64,000 bases of DNA from the NCBI GenBank assembly GCA_963920665.1, contig OY987266.1, positions 8,065,001 to 8,129,000 on the forward strand, in the 5' to 3' direction. The stretch comes from Straminergon stramineum (Eukaryota; Streptophyta; Bryopsida; Hypnales; Calliergonaceae). The notes beneath the pieces are model-generated. The model was not told where the DNA came from and made no database searches. It saw only the letters and a program-made list of their open reading frames with translations. Every line of letters starts with the position of its first letter. Positions within the stretch are counted from its first letter, which is position 1. Positions 1 to 12,598 of the stretch are shown here, in pieces. The position numbers and the translations under genes were made by a program.

Positions 1-3000
1 AAATAAGAGCCATGTTTCATATAGTTCAATAGAAGATTGGGATTTTTTTTCCACATTTTATGTTTCATTGACTTGTTGAAGTCATCTAAATGTTAGAACA
101 CAAATTAAAAATTGTACAATACTTCCTCGTTGCAAACATAGAAAATTTATTGTCCCAAAATTGATGTAATATTTCAAAAATGTAATCAGATGATGGAGAA
201 TAAAATAAGAAAAGAAGCCATAATTTATACACATGGCCAAAAATAGTTCATAGAAGAAAGTAATGACTTGAATTGAGGCAAAAGTCTAAAAAGCTTAGAA
301 GTTGAAAATTTACAAAATTTGCTATTATGTGACTTCAAAACCACAATACTATTATTATTTGTCATTTTTGCATTTGGAAATATTAATTGGCATTTACTAT
401 TTGTATGGGCAGATTTACTTTATCACTAGTAAAGGGGGGGGGGGGCAGTTGCCCATTTTTTTTTCCTTAGTATCATACAAATCATAGAATGAAACATCAA
501 TTTTTTTGTGTAATGGTTGCATTCATGCCAATGTATTTATTTATTTGTGGTGTAAAATATAAAGAACTTATTTGAAATTTGCAACTCTACTACTTTGCTA
601 ACGCATTTTAATGTAAGACTTAAAATTCTAGACCAATATCACAATTTTTGTTTGCAATTACAAATTCCTTCAAAGTTTTGTATATTTTACTTGGCCAAGC
701 TCAAGTCTACTACTACAATAGTTTTGTACTAAATATACCACTCTTCTAAGTCCTCAAAATTATAATAGTCTGTTTCAATTTACATCTATGCTCGCATCTA
801 CGTCATTCCTCAATCATTCATTGTCCAACTCCTCTACTTGCATTGCAATGTACTCCACCAATTGAGGTTTCATTGTTGCTAGGATACTTCTTCTCCGTTA
901 CCTCTTCATGAACTGGTACATTGTTCTCTTGGATGATTGCAAGAAACACTTGTCCTATTTTTTGTCCCCTTGTCCTTGGACCCGTGGTTTTTTGGTCATA
1001 ACTTTTGCATCATAAGTCTATTTGTCTTGAAATTTTGGAATAAAAGTACACATAAAAGTTTTACACATTCCTTAATTTTTTGGTTTAAAAAAAAATTACT
1101 TTACTATTTTTAAGATGCTCCCGATTGGGTATCTACCTTGGCCATTTGGTGTTTTTTTGGTACGATGTTGTACCCCAAAATGCAAACTAGAAGCCACAAA
1201 TTAAAGAAGCTAGAGGTGTACTTGCATTCCAATGAGAGACAAAGAGATTTTTGCAAAACACCTTTGTGTGAGGTGTCTACATGGGGTCAAAGTGACCGCT
1301 ATTCGTGCGCATTTTGGGGCCAGGAGAAAATTTTCTTTGAAGAAATTTTTGGTGCAATGTGAAAATAAGATTGTCTATGAAAATGTCTTCTTTATGGGAA
1401 TTTTTTGAATTTTTTTTAAATTACTAAAAATGAAAAGGTCCATAGACCCCTTTTTTGCTATTTTCTACTCCTAGTGGATTCTTTAGTACTCTATAGTAGT
1501 TTATAGTACTACATAGTACTATATGGTACTGAATCAACAATTTAGATTTGCAGGTGCCCCAAATCAACGGTTGAGATTCTCAAGCACACAATGATGTGTA
1601 GAATTGATAGTAGTCTATAGTATTGCCAGTCCTACAGCTAGAAATCACATTTTTGAGCCAAAAACGTGAAGTGTTTCTTACAATCACCCTCTTACACGAA
1701 TCTGCTTCTTCTTCTTGTAGATATGTCTTCCTATGAAAATATAGCTATTTTTTTTGGTACCCATCCATGCCTTTCACTACATGGTTGCTACATGGCTTCT
1801 ATGCAATTTGTATACTAGTCTCTGCTTGAGCTTTTTCCTCTTCCAACTCTTGCCTTGAGAATTATTTAGTACCATATAGCCTTCATCTTTGTTTCCTACT
1901 TTGTAGTTTTGCTAATCAAGCTCTAAGACATTTTTCATGTAAAACAACACTTTTGTTCTTACTTTAGCAGGCTACAAACTATTCAAGTTGAAGATCACAA
2001 ACTATCCGACTTAAAGGTCTTTGTCTAGTTTAAAAACTAGAAATAGATTTTGCCCTTCCTCATAGCTCCTTGTTGTAGTTCCCTATGTTCTTTCATTTAT
2101 CCTCCTTCTAAAAGCCTTTATCTTGGAAACTTGTATAGGGTTATTCTTACATATACTAAAGTAGCCCCATGCTTATGGATTTGGCATTGTTACCATGATT
2201 GAATCCATCTCAGTTGACATCATATTTGACTCCCCCCCTTCAACAAGAACCTTTCAATATTTGTAAGGAAAACAAATTATCACATAACTTGTGCAATTTA
2301 GTTGATATGTTGCAAAATGGGTTATTTACCATGAAAATAGTTTATCAAAAAATCAATAGTAATCATTTTAAAGAAACTTCCAAAGATGATTGGTAGTACT
2401 AAATGAAAGAGAAAACTCAATTGCTATTAAAATTTTCAAGAAATTTAGATTTGTAAATTCCAATGATGAGAATTTCTTATGTTTTTTTACTTTATTTCCA
2501 AAATTTAAAAATTGAGTTTAGAATTGGAATTTATATATTTTTACTACCTTCAATGCCCACAAATAAAAATCATCACAACTTAATGACATTCCAAGATCAC
2601 ATTCTCCAGAATTGAATGGTTCAAATGTTTTTGAAGAGGTATTAATCTACACAATCAAATTAATAAAATTAACCAATATTTTTTAGAATATATTTGTGTT
2701 TGCCTCATTTGATATTGAATTTTTTTTAAACTTAGAAGTTTTATAATATTTTTTGGGATGATGTGAATCAAAACTTTATGCAAATTTGAATCACCTACAA
2801 TAAGTAGAGTCTACCAAAGTCCTCAAAAAATCAAAAATAAGCTCCTCAGACAATTTGGGGTTAAAGAATTTCATAATGTACATAAAACATAATTCTTCAT
2901 CTATTCTACAAAACAATCACATACGTGAAATCAGCAAATGCTTTAACATAAACGGAAATTTAGAATCAATATATTAAATATAGTTAAATACTAAAATTAA

Positions 3001-3985
3001 TATCTTCCAACGAATTTTTGATTCACATGCACTCATATATTTTCATAATTTTTCCACTACAAAGATTCATTTTTAGGATTAAATGCAAAAGAGCAACATA
3101 TGTATATATGTATGTGAGCAATTGCCTCAAATGATAAATTCACATGGACTTTGGAAATTGCCTAGTCGATGATTTTCTTTTGATTGCTATTCAAAATGCA
3201 CACCATTTGTATATTAAGTAGAATACAATGTTAAAAGTCTCGTTATAGAAATTTTTTATTTCAAGAGTCTAATCACATTAGAAACCAGTTATCAAGAAAA
3301 CTAGTCAAATGTAGAGTTGCACTAGATCACACAAATACCATGCCTTGCGTATACAAACCTTGTCCTAATAATTATTAGTATATGTGCACTCAATCACTAT
3401 AAAGATATCTAAAATACAACATCTATATTTGGCCAAAAAAGCAACACAAAAATTCAGATATTGATTACACAAGATGCCTACAATCAAAACTTGAAAATCT
3501 CTAAGATCCTAGTGGTGGATTTTGGTGCACTTAGAGACAATACTTTAAAAATTCACAACTCATTCATTTGTTGTCCAAATAATTAATGCATGTCAAAGTC
3601 ATTAGAGGGGATTTGACGCCACGGGAGGGCCATTTCAAGCTTGTTCCCTTGCTTGTTCCTTGTGCTATTCAGGAACAACTGGGTGTTGTCAGAAAAATAA
3701 ATATCAAAATCAAAATTATTAGTTCTGAAATGCAAAAAGAAGTTGAATTTTTTTTGTTGATGTAGCACTGTCTCCACCACGTTAGACTGTAGTAGTGGCA
3801 TAGTTCTTGCGTTCCCCGCAGCCTAGGAACTCACAGTCTTGTAAAGGCATCAAATCTCCCCTAGTGGTGTTCGAATCATGTTTTAGTTACTAATACAATA
3901 TAATAAAAAAAATTAATGATATGCACTAAAGTGCATTGGAATCTTCTCTCTCTTGCCAATAAAATTTGTAAAAACAATGTCTATT
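1..3985. other. AT-rich intergenic region, no gene seen
   Basis: No reading frame here has convincing codon use, domain or splice context; the longest are under 75 codons. There is a run of 12 G at 434-445 and a short stretch rich in TAGTAC-like words near 1490-1530. A 72-codon open frame on the minus strand near 3583-3801 resembles nothing I recognise and is not called. Ancient transposon debris is likely but cannot be assigned. Confidence 0.6.
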
Positions 3986-4207
3986 CACTAGAAGAGAAAA
4001 GGGTGTTTTAAATGAGTTTTTAAGTATAGTCCTAGATATAAGATTTTAAGTAATGACCTTTAAGTAGATTTTCAATAAAAATTTACTAGAAATACATGTA
4101 TTTCTAGTAAATTTTTATTGAAAATCTACTTAAAGGTCATTACTTAAAATCTTATATCTAGGACTATACTTAAAAACTCACTTAAAACACCCCTTTCTCT
4201 TGTAGTG
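3986..4207. mobile_element. CACTA-type foldback MITE, 222 bp
   Basis: The element starts CACTAGAAGAG and ends CTCTTGTAGTG, so its termini are CACTA and TAGTG as in En/Spm (CMC) transposons. The flanks show a 3-bp direct repeat ATT at 3983-3985 and 4208-4210, the target duplication expected for that superfamily. The two arms, about 110 bp each, are almost perfectly complementary around a centre between 4096 and 4097, with only a few mismatches and no real loop. It has no coding capacity and would have needed a transposase from elsewhere. The near-perfect hairpin implies a young insertion or a double-stranded RNA source. Confidence 0.85.
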
Positions 4208-4385
4208 ATTTCATAAAAAGTAAACACCCTAATTTCTAATTATTGCAAAATAAGGGTGCACATACCATATTATGACAAAGTCCCCCTTTGATTATCCCTT
4301 GAGGAAACCATTCATAAGTAAACAAAATACATGAGTTGTGGGCAAGCATACATGCAACTCTTGTAGTGGCTAATCCAATGACTCA

Positions 4386-5830
4386 TGTTGAAGGCTAGCA
4401 ATTCCTCACGACCATGAACTAAGGGAAATTCTAAACTATGTTGAGGCTTATTGGGTGTCGAGAATTTGACATTTGAATTTGAGAGGATTTCCTAAATTGT
4501 GGTCCTTTATCACCATAGGTTGTTCAAAGTTAAACTTGGTGATAGGTTGGGAAGTTGCAAAAAGTCTTATGAGAATTGACATAAGCTGCTGCGATGTATA
4601 TCATGATTTTCCAAATGTACTATACTATTTTTTTTTTTACATAAATTATGGTACGTGGAAATAAATCCATTGAGTCAAAGACCACTTTGCAATTGTCTCA
4701 ACCTACTAAATTGCAAAGATTGGAGATATGGTATGAGAAGAACTTGTCAGAACTAGTAGATCTTGAGAGTCTCAAGGATTTGAAGTTCTTGGAATTCTTG
4801 TCACTTCAAGGTTGTACCTTATCCAACATCCGAGGCTTGAGTGGGATTCTCATTTTGACGACACTCCACCTCCAATTATGGAGAGGTTTGAGAAGGGTAT
4901 TAGAGTTAGGTTGCTTGAAGGGATTGACCCACTTAGATATGAGTGATAGTAGTATTGAAGATATTCAACATGTAGAAGAATTGCATTTGTTGAATTCATT
5001 AGACCTTTTGGGGTGTGCTTCACTAAAATGGCTTCCATTCTTAGAGCACTTGAAAGTGTTGGTTTATTTGAACTTATGGGAGACTTGTGTGAAGGAGATC
5101 CTAGGTAGGTAGGACTTGATCAATCTAAAGACCTTGTGTGTTGGGATATAAAATAAAGAGAGCTATTGCCCTACATTCACTCGTGTTGGATGTCCAATGT
5201 GTTGCTATTGGGTATTGGTCTATGAATCACCAATTCATGATTTGTCCTATTATAAACTTCATAAATGGTCTTTTTTGTAGTATCCAAGAGTTAGGATGAT
5301 TAGTTGTCATGATTAAAGGAATGTAAGATTAAGTACTTTATCCCTAGAGGACCAAACAATAGTTTAGGTTTTCAAGTTTGTAGAGATGTAATATAGAATA
5401 TAATTTAGAATAATAATTTAATTATGGTTTTTCAACAAAAATTGAAAAATATGATCTATTGGTCATGTTACTTAAAGTTATACCTTTTCTAGCATTTGAA
5501 GTTCCTTGAGTAGGTTCTAGGCATTGATGACACAATACCTTTGATCTTGCCCAAGTCTTTGAGGGTATTGGACTTTACTTGCTTAAGGAGTTGACATACT
5601 TCAATATGAATTTCAATGGTATTGAAGATTTTCAAGGTGTAGAAGAATTGCATTTACTGACTTCACTAGACCTTCTTGATTGCAAAGCCCTAGAATGGCT
5701 TCCACTCGTAGGTCACTTGAATGCATTGGTTTATTTAGATCTAAAGGGGACTAGTGCAAAGCAAATACTAGGTATAGAGCTTGAGACATACTACCTCAAC
5801 ATGAAAGGCTATCTAAATGGCATCATTTGA
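4386..5830 (+). pseudogene. Decayed copy of the LRR end of the 21-26 kb gene
   Basis: This matches the last two exons of the gene at 21454-26598. About 4386-4430 matches the end of the exon that stops at 25417. The sequence then jumps directly into the middle of the LRR exon (from about 25877), so the intron and the first third of that exon are deleted. Frame is lost repeatedly between 4440 and 4670. A readable LRR piece runs 4648-5112 and ends in TAG, with residues such as LKDLKFLEFLSLQGCTLSNI. A second, shorter LRR fragment lies at 5579-5830 and repeats the part seen at about 4960-5105, so the pseudogene also carries an internal duplication. Sequence downstream of the LRR stop is shared with copy B as well. 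No functional product is expected. Confidence 0.8.
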
Positions 5831-7729
5831 TCGATTTGATCACCAAGTGTGATGGTGTAGGGTATTGGTTTGTTATTGATAACTTGTATTATGCTATCAT
5901 TAAATAATCATTTTAGGAGGTCTTTACACTAATATATTACCCATGAACTTCAACAAATAATCTCATAATCATTGTATTTGGCCATGATTATGGAGAAAGA
6001 AGGTAGGATTGCCTTTGCTTGTCAACTTTCTTATATCAATAGTTTTGAAATTGTTACACAGTGTGGCATAGCTTGGATTGTGTTTGTTTTACAACTCCCC
6101 CTATTAATCAAGTCATTGAACACAAATAAATTTCTAGTTCAATCAAAATTTAAATATTGATTTTTAGTCAAAAATGACTTGAAACTAAAAAAATAAGCAA
6201 AAAAAATCCTTACTTATTATTTATTATTTATTATACTTAGTAGTTCAATCAATGAAATTGATGACACCCCATAAATCTTCATTGAGAGTTGTAATCAATT
6301 AAATCTCCTTGAAGATGCTACAAATAGATTTTGAATTATGAGATGACAAAGGAATTTTGAATGCATTTGCATAAAGGGGTTTTCTTCAACAATAGTTGGC
6401 CAACCACCCTACCACCTTGGGGGTGAAGTTGCAATACTTAGATCATTGTTGTGATGTGGGCTGTCTACTAGTTTAAGATAGATATCTATACATTTTATTA
6501 TTATTTCCATAATGATGGGTTAGTAAACTCAAAGGTTGATTGGCAATTCTTTTTATGTTAGTTTTTATATTAGCTTTTAAGTTATCTAATCACTTTACTT
6601 TAATTAGGTATTTTAAAACAAGAATTGGTAGTTTGGTAGAAGATTCAACACTTAGGTGATGAACTAAATATTTTCTTTGCATAAAACACAATTAGGACAT
6701 AAGCAAATGCCACTTCTGTGAATATTCTCTAAAATTCTCTTTTTTACCACATAAATTTTTTATTTTTGAAAAATGAATTATCCTAAAATTTTTCATTTTA
6801 TTTCTAGAATTATATCATATTGAATTTACTATTAAACTACAATATATAAAGGCAATGAAGATTCCACTTATAATATACTAGCACAAACTTGTTGCAATGT
6901 AACATTGAACTTCAGAGAATGTAGACTTGATGGCCAGTCAAAATCTTACAAATCCGGAAGAAAAAACATTCATGATGATAGGATGAAATATGAGGGATGA
7001 AAATGTGACCATATTTGTGACAATTGGTCATGAGAGATTGTATGACAATGTGTATTTAATATAGTAGATTAGGATTAGGATATTAAAATATTGGATCATA
7101 ATAGTACCACTAGCTAGATTCTAAAATTTAGGACTATAAATGTAGTGGATTTGCTAAAGTAGTAGTAATAGCAATGTCCTATTTTATCTATAAACAAGTA
7201 TTGTTGGAAACCATTTCATTTGGCTATTGTGGTTGGGTTAGATGTTGGAATTAAGGTTAATTTTCTTAGTCATTGGCATTTTTGTTTCTTTCATAGACAT
7301 CTAGTCATCTACTACAATTAAGAGCACTACACTTTTCTTAAAGTTAGCAAAAAACTCATGATGATATGCAGTAAGCAATTACATGTTGTATAATCAAAGT
7401 TGTATAATCAATAATGTCATTAAAATATTGCCCCTAATTAGCTAAAACTCTATTATGAGAAGGTGCAACTAGATATTGGATGTGGAGTGTTCAAATAAAG
7501 TTCATGCCAACTCAAATTGGTCTTTAGTTCAAATAGAAAATGGATATGGAAAGACAATCTATTATAAGAACAAGCAACAATACTATAAAAGGCTTTGTCC
7601 TATAGCAATGGCTTGCTTTTCAAGTAAGTTACTACTCAAACTTTCATATGAAGCTTTTGGCAATGCAAAGTCTCCTTGACTCCTCCCATCAATCCACAAC
7701 CAATGAAAGTCATGATACATTGTGGTTCC
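5831..7729. other. Non-coding spacer inside duplicated copy A
   Basis: This spacer lies between the LRR pseudogene and the DUF1995 pseudogene. Its right end, from about 7430, aligns with copy B near 27490. The rest is about 1.4 kb longer than the equivalent spacer in copy B (about 26900-27490) and shows no gene. Short frames at 5972-6160 and 7476-7679 have no support. Confidence 0.5.
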
Positions 7730-10149
7730 TCAAGCAAAGGGAAGGATGTTCAAGGCTACTTCTTTAAGTGACGGCATGTTCCCTTGCTCATGAAGAAGCT
7801 CATACTTGTCATCTTTCACTCTTCACAACACTTGCCAAGGGCCTGTATACATCATACATAAAAAAAATAATCATATTAGAAAACATATATGTTGATTTAC
7901 TTGCGTTATTTCCTATATTTAGGATATAGTACATCAAACCTATTGTTAGTAGCTCTAATTATAATTCAAGCACAATGTAGTAGTATACCTAGTGATGAAC
8001 ACCATATATTGAAATTTGAATCTCATGACGGCCACTTGTTGGCTTAACTAGTTGCGTGAGTGACTATTCACTCAAAGCTTCTTTAGTTGAACCAAGGTAC
8101 ATGATTTAACAACAATTTATTACTTTAATAAGAAGGAAACATTTACTCTATGGCACCCTATTTTGGTATTACATTCAATAAATGGTGGAACTTTATACAA
8201 TGTAGTTGTAGAAGAGATTTCTAAACAAGGCCTCAAAGAGAATAGGGTCAATGGCTCTAGAATTGAAAAGATGATAATGTACCCATAATGGTTCCATGTG
8301 AAGCCTTCAAGGACAAAACAAAAGAAGATTGTTGGAGAGGTCATACCTAAACAAAACTCCGCCAAATCTTCCTTTAAAGTTATGGATGTAGTAAACAGTC
8401 TCAAACTTGGGAAGAAATTCCTTCACTATTGACCCAAGCTTGGGATAGAAGAAGGGAGGATAATCTTGTCATCTATGTCAAGTGCTTGCAACAAGATCAT
8501 CTACCAGAAAAGATTGAAACAAGAATAACAACCAATTCCAAAAGGGGTTCATAAAAGGATACAGCCGCTTCTGATTCGATCAAGCTCTCCATTGAATACA
8601 ATGATGGGACGATTTGAGGCCGCTCCTGCATCCTTGTAGAGCTCCTCAACGGCTATCATCTCTGCTCACCACGACATACTGTGAGCTTGTGAAACAACTT
8701 GCAACAATTACACATTAAAACATGATCAAATTTACGTTACTTTGGCTGCAACATATTCATATCCTCTGTGCCCAAATGGCCAACAGTGATCGCTTCCATT
8801 TATATAGATGAGCTGAAATAAAGTATTTAAGGAGCTTCAAGGGACATAACAAAATGGACCAGTAGAAACTAGAACCGAAGCCCTACATTTTGTAATGATA
8901 CAAATATGTTCTGGAATGTACTGCAAGCAACTCTTAGCTGCCCAAATGAGCTTTCGAAGGGAGGGTGTACCGTTGACATTGAAGTAGGGATACGCTACAA
9001 CAAAAACTTTGTCTGCAGGCTGAGCGCGATCAGCCATCTTCACCTTCCTTCCAAACCCGAAGTCCTCCAGTCCTGATGGCTTCGTCAGATAGTCGAGCTT
9101 AAAGGAAGTTCCATCGAAGAAGCTGGTCTTCGCTGATTCCATGTCTTTCATGTCTGGGAAGAACTGGTCCACACAAGTCACAATTTAGAAGCTTCAAGTC
9201 GAAATAGCGAAAACTTCAGAATTGAAGAAGCTCAGATAGTCCGCATTGGACAGACATTCAAGTGAGTAGGCACGAATTTCACTGATGGCTGACAATAATC
9301 TCATAATAATACGGGTTAGAAGAAAAGTTGGAAAACAAGAATACATCAGCTTATATACTGTTACTGCGAGAAACGGTGAGAAACCGTGAAAGCGTACAAT
9401 CCGAGTTGTGGGAGCTTCATCTTTAAAAATCGAACAAAACTCTTTCATCAGAACAATGCTCGTATGCATCTCGATGCCTCCCTCTGCATCACCTGCATTT
9501 ATCAGGCTAGTCAGGACTTTGCAAAAGACTTTGGCTTATTTTGAATGCCGACTTGAACAAACATGACGATTGCACTAAAGGTGCGTTCACACTGGGAGTT
9601 AGGAGTGGTGCTGGCAATTTGAATCAAGTCCAAATCAAGTCCAGATTTTTACCTACTTTCATTTCCAAGACAGTCTTTCTGAAATAACTCTTACCATCAA
9701 ACAATAATATATTATAAGTTTTTTTTCAAGAGTAAACTGTACCTAGTGGTTGCGGTCGGCAAAAACTGTTTCTAACAATAGATGCTAGAATTGTTTGGGA
9801 TAACTTTTTGTCAAAAGAAAATGAATGGGAAAAAAATCTTTCTATTTCAAAGCTTCTCCTGAATTACATTTTTTTTAGCTTTAATTGATTATTTGGTAGG
9901 GTATGTCAACTTGACCACTAAGTTTGGTATTTGTCTCAGTAAGCATGATTACAATGAAGTCTCACATTTGCTATTGCAAATTTGCATAATATTTTTGAAA
10001 TTACTGTGGCCACTTCACTAATTGAAGGAATATGTTTTTTCCATATACTTGCAAACTACTTGATGCAAGATTTATCAGTAAATAAGGCTAGGCCAAAGGT
10101 TCTATATTCTCTCCCAAGATCCTATATTCTTGTTTCACAAGGAATCCCT

Positions 10150-11601
10150 TTAACCCCTCATCACCCAAAGCCCAAACGTGTGTAAAAGCATCCTTGCTTT
10201 TCAAGTGCTATAAGTCTAAATTTCAGTGAAGTATGAAAATCTCAACTGTACAATCTTATAGTGTGCATGTTGTAGATGGTGTGAAACAAATTTGGGGTAA
10301 TTTGGCCTTATAGATTGCAAGATTATAATGTTTCAATCTTGAAAAAAGATGCTGAAATTTTCTTAAAAACACATTTTGAGGTGAAATTCGATTTCTAAAC
10401 CTACTCAAATGAAAAAAAATTTAACTACAAAATCATTCAAAACCCAAAGACAAACACTTTGCACTCTATCATTCAATTGACTCATTGTGTTTGCAAAATT
10501 GTTTTGAAATGTCAAAAAACAGTGAAAAAAGTAGCAAAAAATCACATCTATGGCTAAACCTTCCTCTACTAAAATGCTTCTCAATCACTCATTACCTCTT
10601 GGATTGATATGAAATTTTAACCTTACAAACTAGAATAGTATATAAAACTTTTCCAACAAAAATTATTGAAAACGGGCCACGTATGAAGAAGTCATAAGCC
10701 ACAGAAGTTCACTGTAATGCAAAATTGTCTACATTTTGAACTTCAAATTGCTCCCAAACATTCAAAACAATTTGGTTTGACATGAAAATTTTACCACAAT
10801 AACTAGACCTTAAGAGGAACAAAACCCCATAAATATTATTGAAAACGAACATTTTATGAAAAAGTTACAAGCCCCTAAAGTTGCAGCCATTAGAATGCAA
10901 TGTGGTGAACTCAAATTGAACTTGTGAACTTCGAAGGGCTCTCAAAAACTCTTGGATTGATCTAAAAATTTTACCAATGAAACTAGACTAATATGCTCAA
11001 CTTTTTCAACAAGTTTTAATGAATTTGAACATCGGATGCAAAACTCATTAGAAAAAATATGAACCTTCTAAGGGGCTGTGAGTCCCGGAGAGTAGGGAAC
11101 GGCAGGGAACAGTGGCCAGAAAAAAAATTGAAAAATAAAAAATAATTTATTTTATATTTTATATTTTTTTTCCCCTGCCAGAGAACTGCAGAGCCTCAAT
11201 CACGCGGGACAGTTCAATTCAAGAATCAAAAAAATAATTAAAACATCAATCTTAAAATAAATTCAAAATTACAAAATTGTGAGATCTGATGTGGCATTAG
11301 TGCAACCACGTCAGATTTCTGTTATTATTTTAATATTTTTAAATATTTTTTAAATATTTTTTAGTTAAAAATATTCATTTTAATATTCATTTTAATATTT
11401 TTTTATTGTGGCATTATTCATCATTGATGATGAATAGTGACCACTATTCCTCAAAGGGGATGTGCATTCCTTTGAGGAGAACTTCTCAAAGGGAAGCAAC
11501 TCCTTTGAGGGCTGAAATTTTTCTAATGGTAACAACACTTTGAATATGACTGCAAGACAATGTGAGGATGCTTTTTGTTCCCTTAGGCGATGAGGGGTTC
11601 A
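10150..11601. mobile_element. TTAA-flanked MITE with a nested insertion
   Basis: The left end reads TTAA-CCCCTCATCAC at 10150. The right end reads GCGATGAGGGG followed by TTCA near 11598-11601, a degenerate TTAA. The same family recurs at 42947-43926 with about 85-90% identity by eye. This copy is about 470 bp longer because of unrelated sequence at roughly 11063-11525, which contains complementary words around CCTTTGAGGAG and CTCAAAGG. It is absent from the matching position in copy B, so it inserted after the duplication or was lost from B. Confidence 0.7.
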
Positions 11602-12024
11602 AGTTGCCAAGAATATTATCTCAGAATCACAAGAAATTTTTTCAAAAGATGTAGTACAAACCACTTACCAAGATGACAGAGTAACACACAAGTTATTCAT
11701 CTAGGACGGTATCTAATTTGGCAGTAGAAAATTCTATTTCTTCATTTGACCACATTACATGAAATGCTCATAAAATTGGTAATTTATCAAAAAGAAGAAA
11801 ATTTCAGAGCCTCAATGATTATATATGAACCACATAAACTATCCTTGATCTACAAAGGAAACCATGCACCATAAATTTGGGGCATTAGCTATTTAGAGTA
11901 CCTTGGGGTATTTGGCAGCAATACGAGCATGTACAATATAATAATGCTATCAAATAAGTTTTTTGTATAATGCAAGGGGTGTGAAGGGTCATTCTACATT
12001 GGTAGAATATTTTAGAACAAACAT

Positions 12025-12598
12025 TAACTCCTAAAGGACCAAAGGCACATTTTGGGCAGAAATTGTCCAAAACTGCCACTTTTCAGGGCAGTAAGAAAAA
12101 AATGAATTTTTTTTTTTTTTTTCAAAATTCAAACGTACAAATTTTAACTAAACTTCTTTGGGAACATGAGAAAAAAAATTATAAACTTTGACCGCACGGA
12201 TTGAAAGATTATAACATTTGAAGTTAGGTGAAAAAGTTTTTTTCCAACCTTGCCCGACATTGCCTACAAACTTTAACTCCTTCTAGAATGAGATTCTTAC
12301 ACTAAATAGGGTTATTTTTTTGGACATTTGCATCTTGGATCATGTAAGCTTCACACCTACCAAATTTCAAAATCATAGGAAGAGTTTTGCACATGCTGCT
12401 CGAGTTACCCTCAAAATTCAAGGCATCATAATTTTTTATCTGGGCACCCGATCAAAAAAAATTAGATTTTCAAGAAGTGGAAGCATAGTTACACATTATG
12501 TCCAAATTTCATGAGCATCCAACAAAAAATGACTTCATAGGGGCCTACCCGAGATTTCTTGTGTACCCTAAACGGACACTTGGTCCTTTAGTGGTTAA
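12025..12598. mobile_element. piggyBac-like MITE, 566 bp plus TTAA on both sides
   Basis: The left terminus is TTAA-CTCCTAAAGGACCAA and the right terminus is TTGGTCCTTTAGTGG-TTAA, imperfect inverted repeats of about 15 bp. The flanks AACAAACA and ACAAATAATTACATGA are contiguous in copy B at 30633-30656, separated there only by TAAA. The element therefore added itself plus one TTAA. It has no coding capacity. Its ends match those of the longer elements at 45130 and 46135. Confidence 0.85.

Noticed and set aside
3583..3801. 72-codon minus-strand frame with a start and some mixed composition
   Set aside because: No homologous family is recognised, and there are no flanking exons or promoter features.
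8120..8404. 94-codon minus-strand frame, repeated at 28238-28468
   Set aside because: It is the intron after exon 8 of the DUF1995 gene and its duplicate, read in a frame different from the exon.
9194..9469. Hydrophobic minus-strand frame that looked like a membrane protein
   Set aside because: Comparison with the DUF1995 family shows it is exon 5 read through into the following intron.
12025..12598. Reading the MITEs as Tourist/Harbinger (3-bp TWA target) or Stowaway (TA target)
   Set aside because: Harbinger parsing makes the termini asymmetric. A TA target would not require the outer T and A that are kept at nearly every site; TTAA with CCC ends is the simplest fit.
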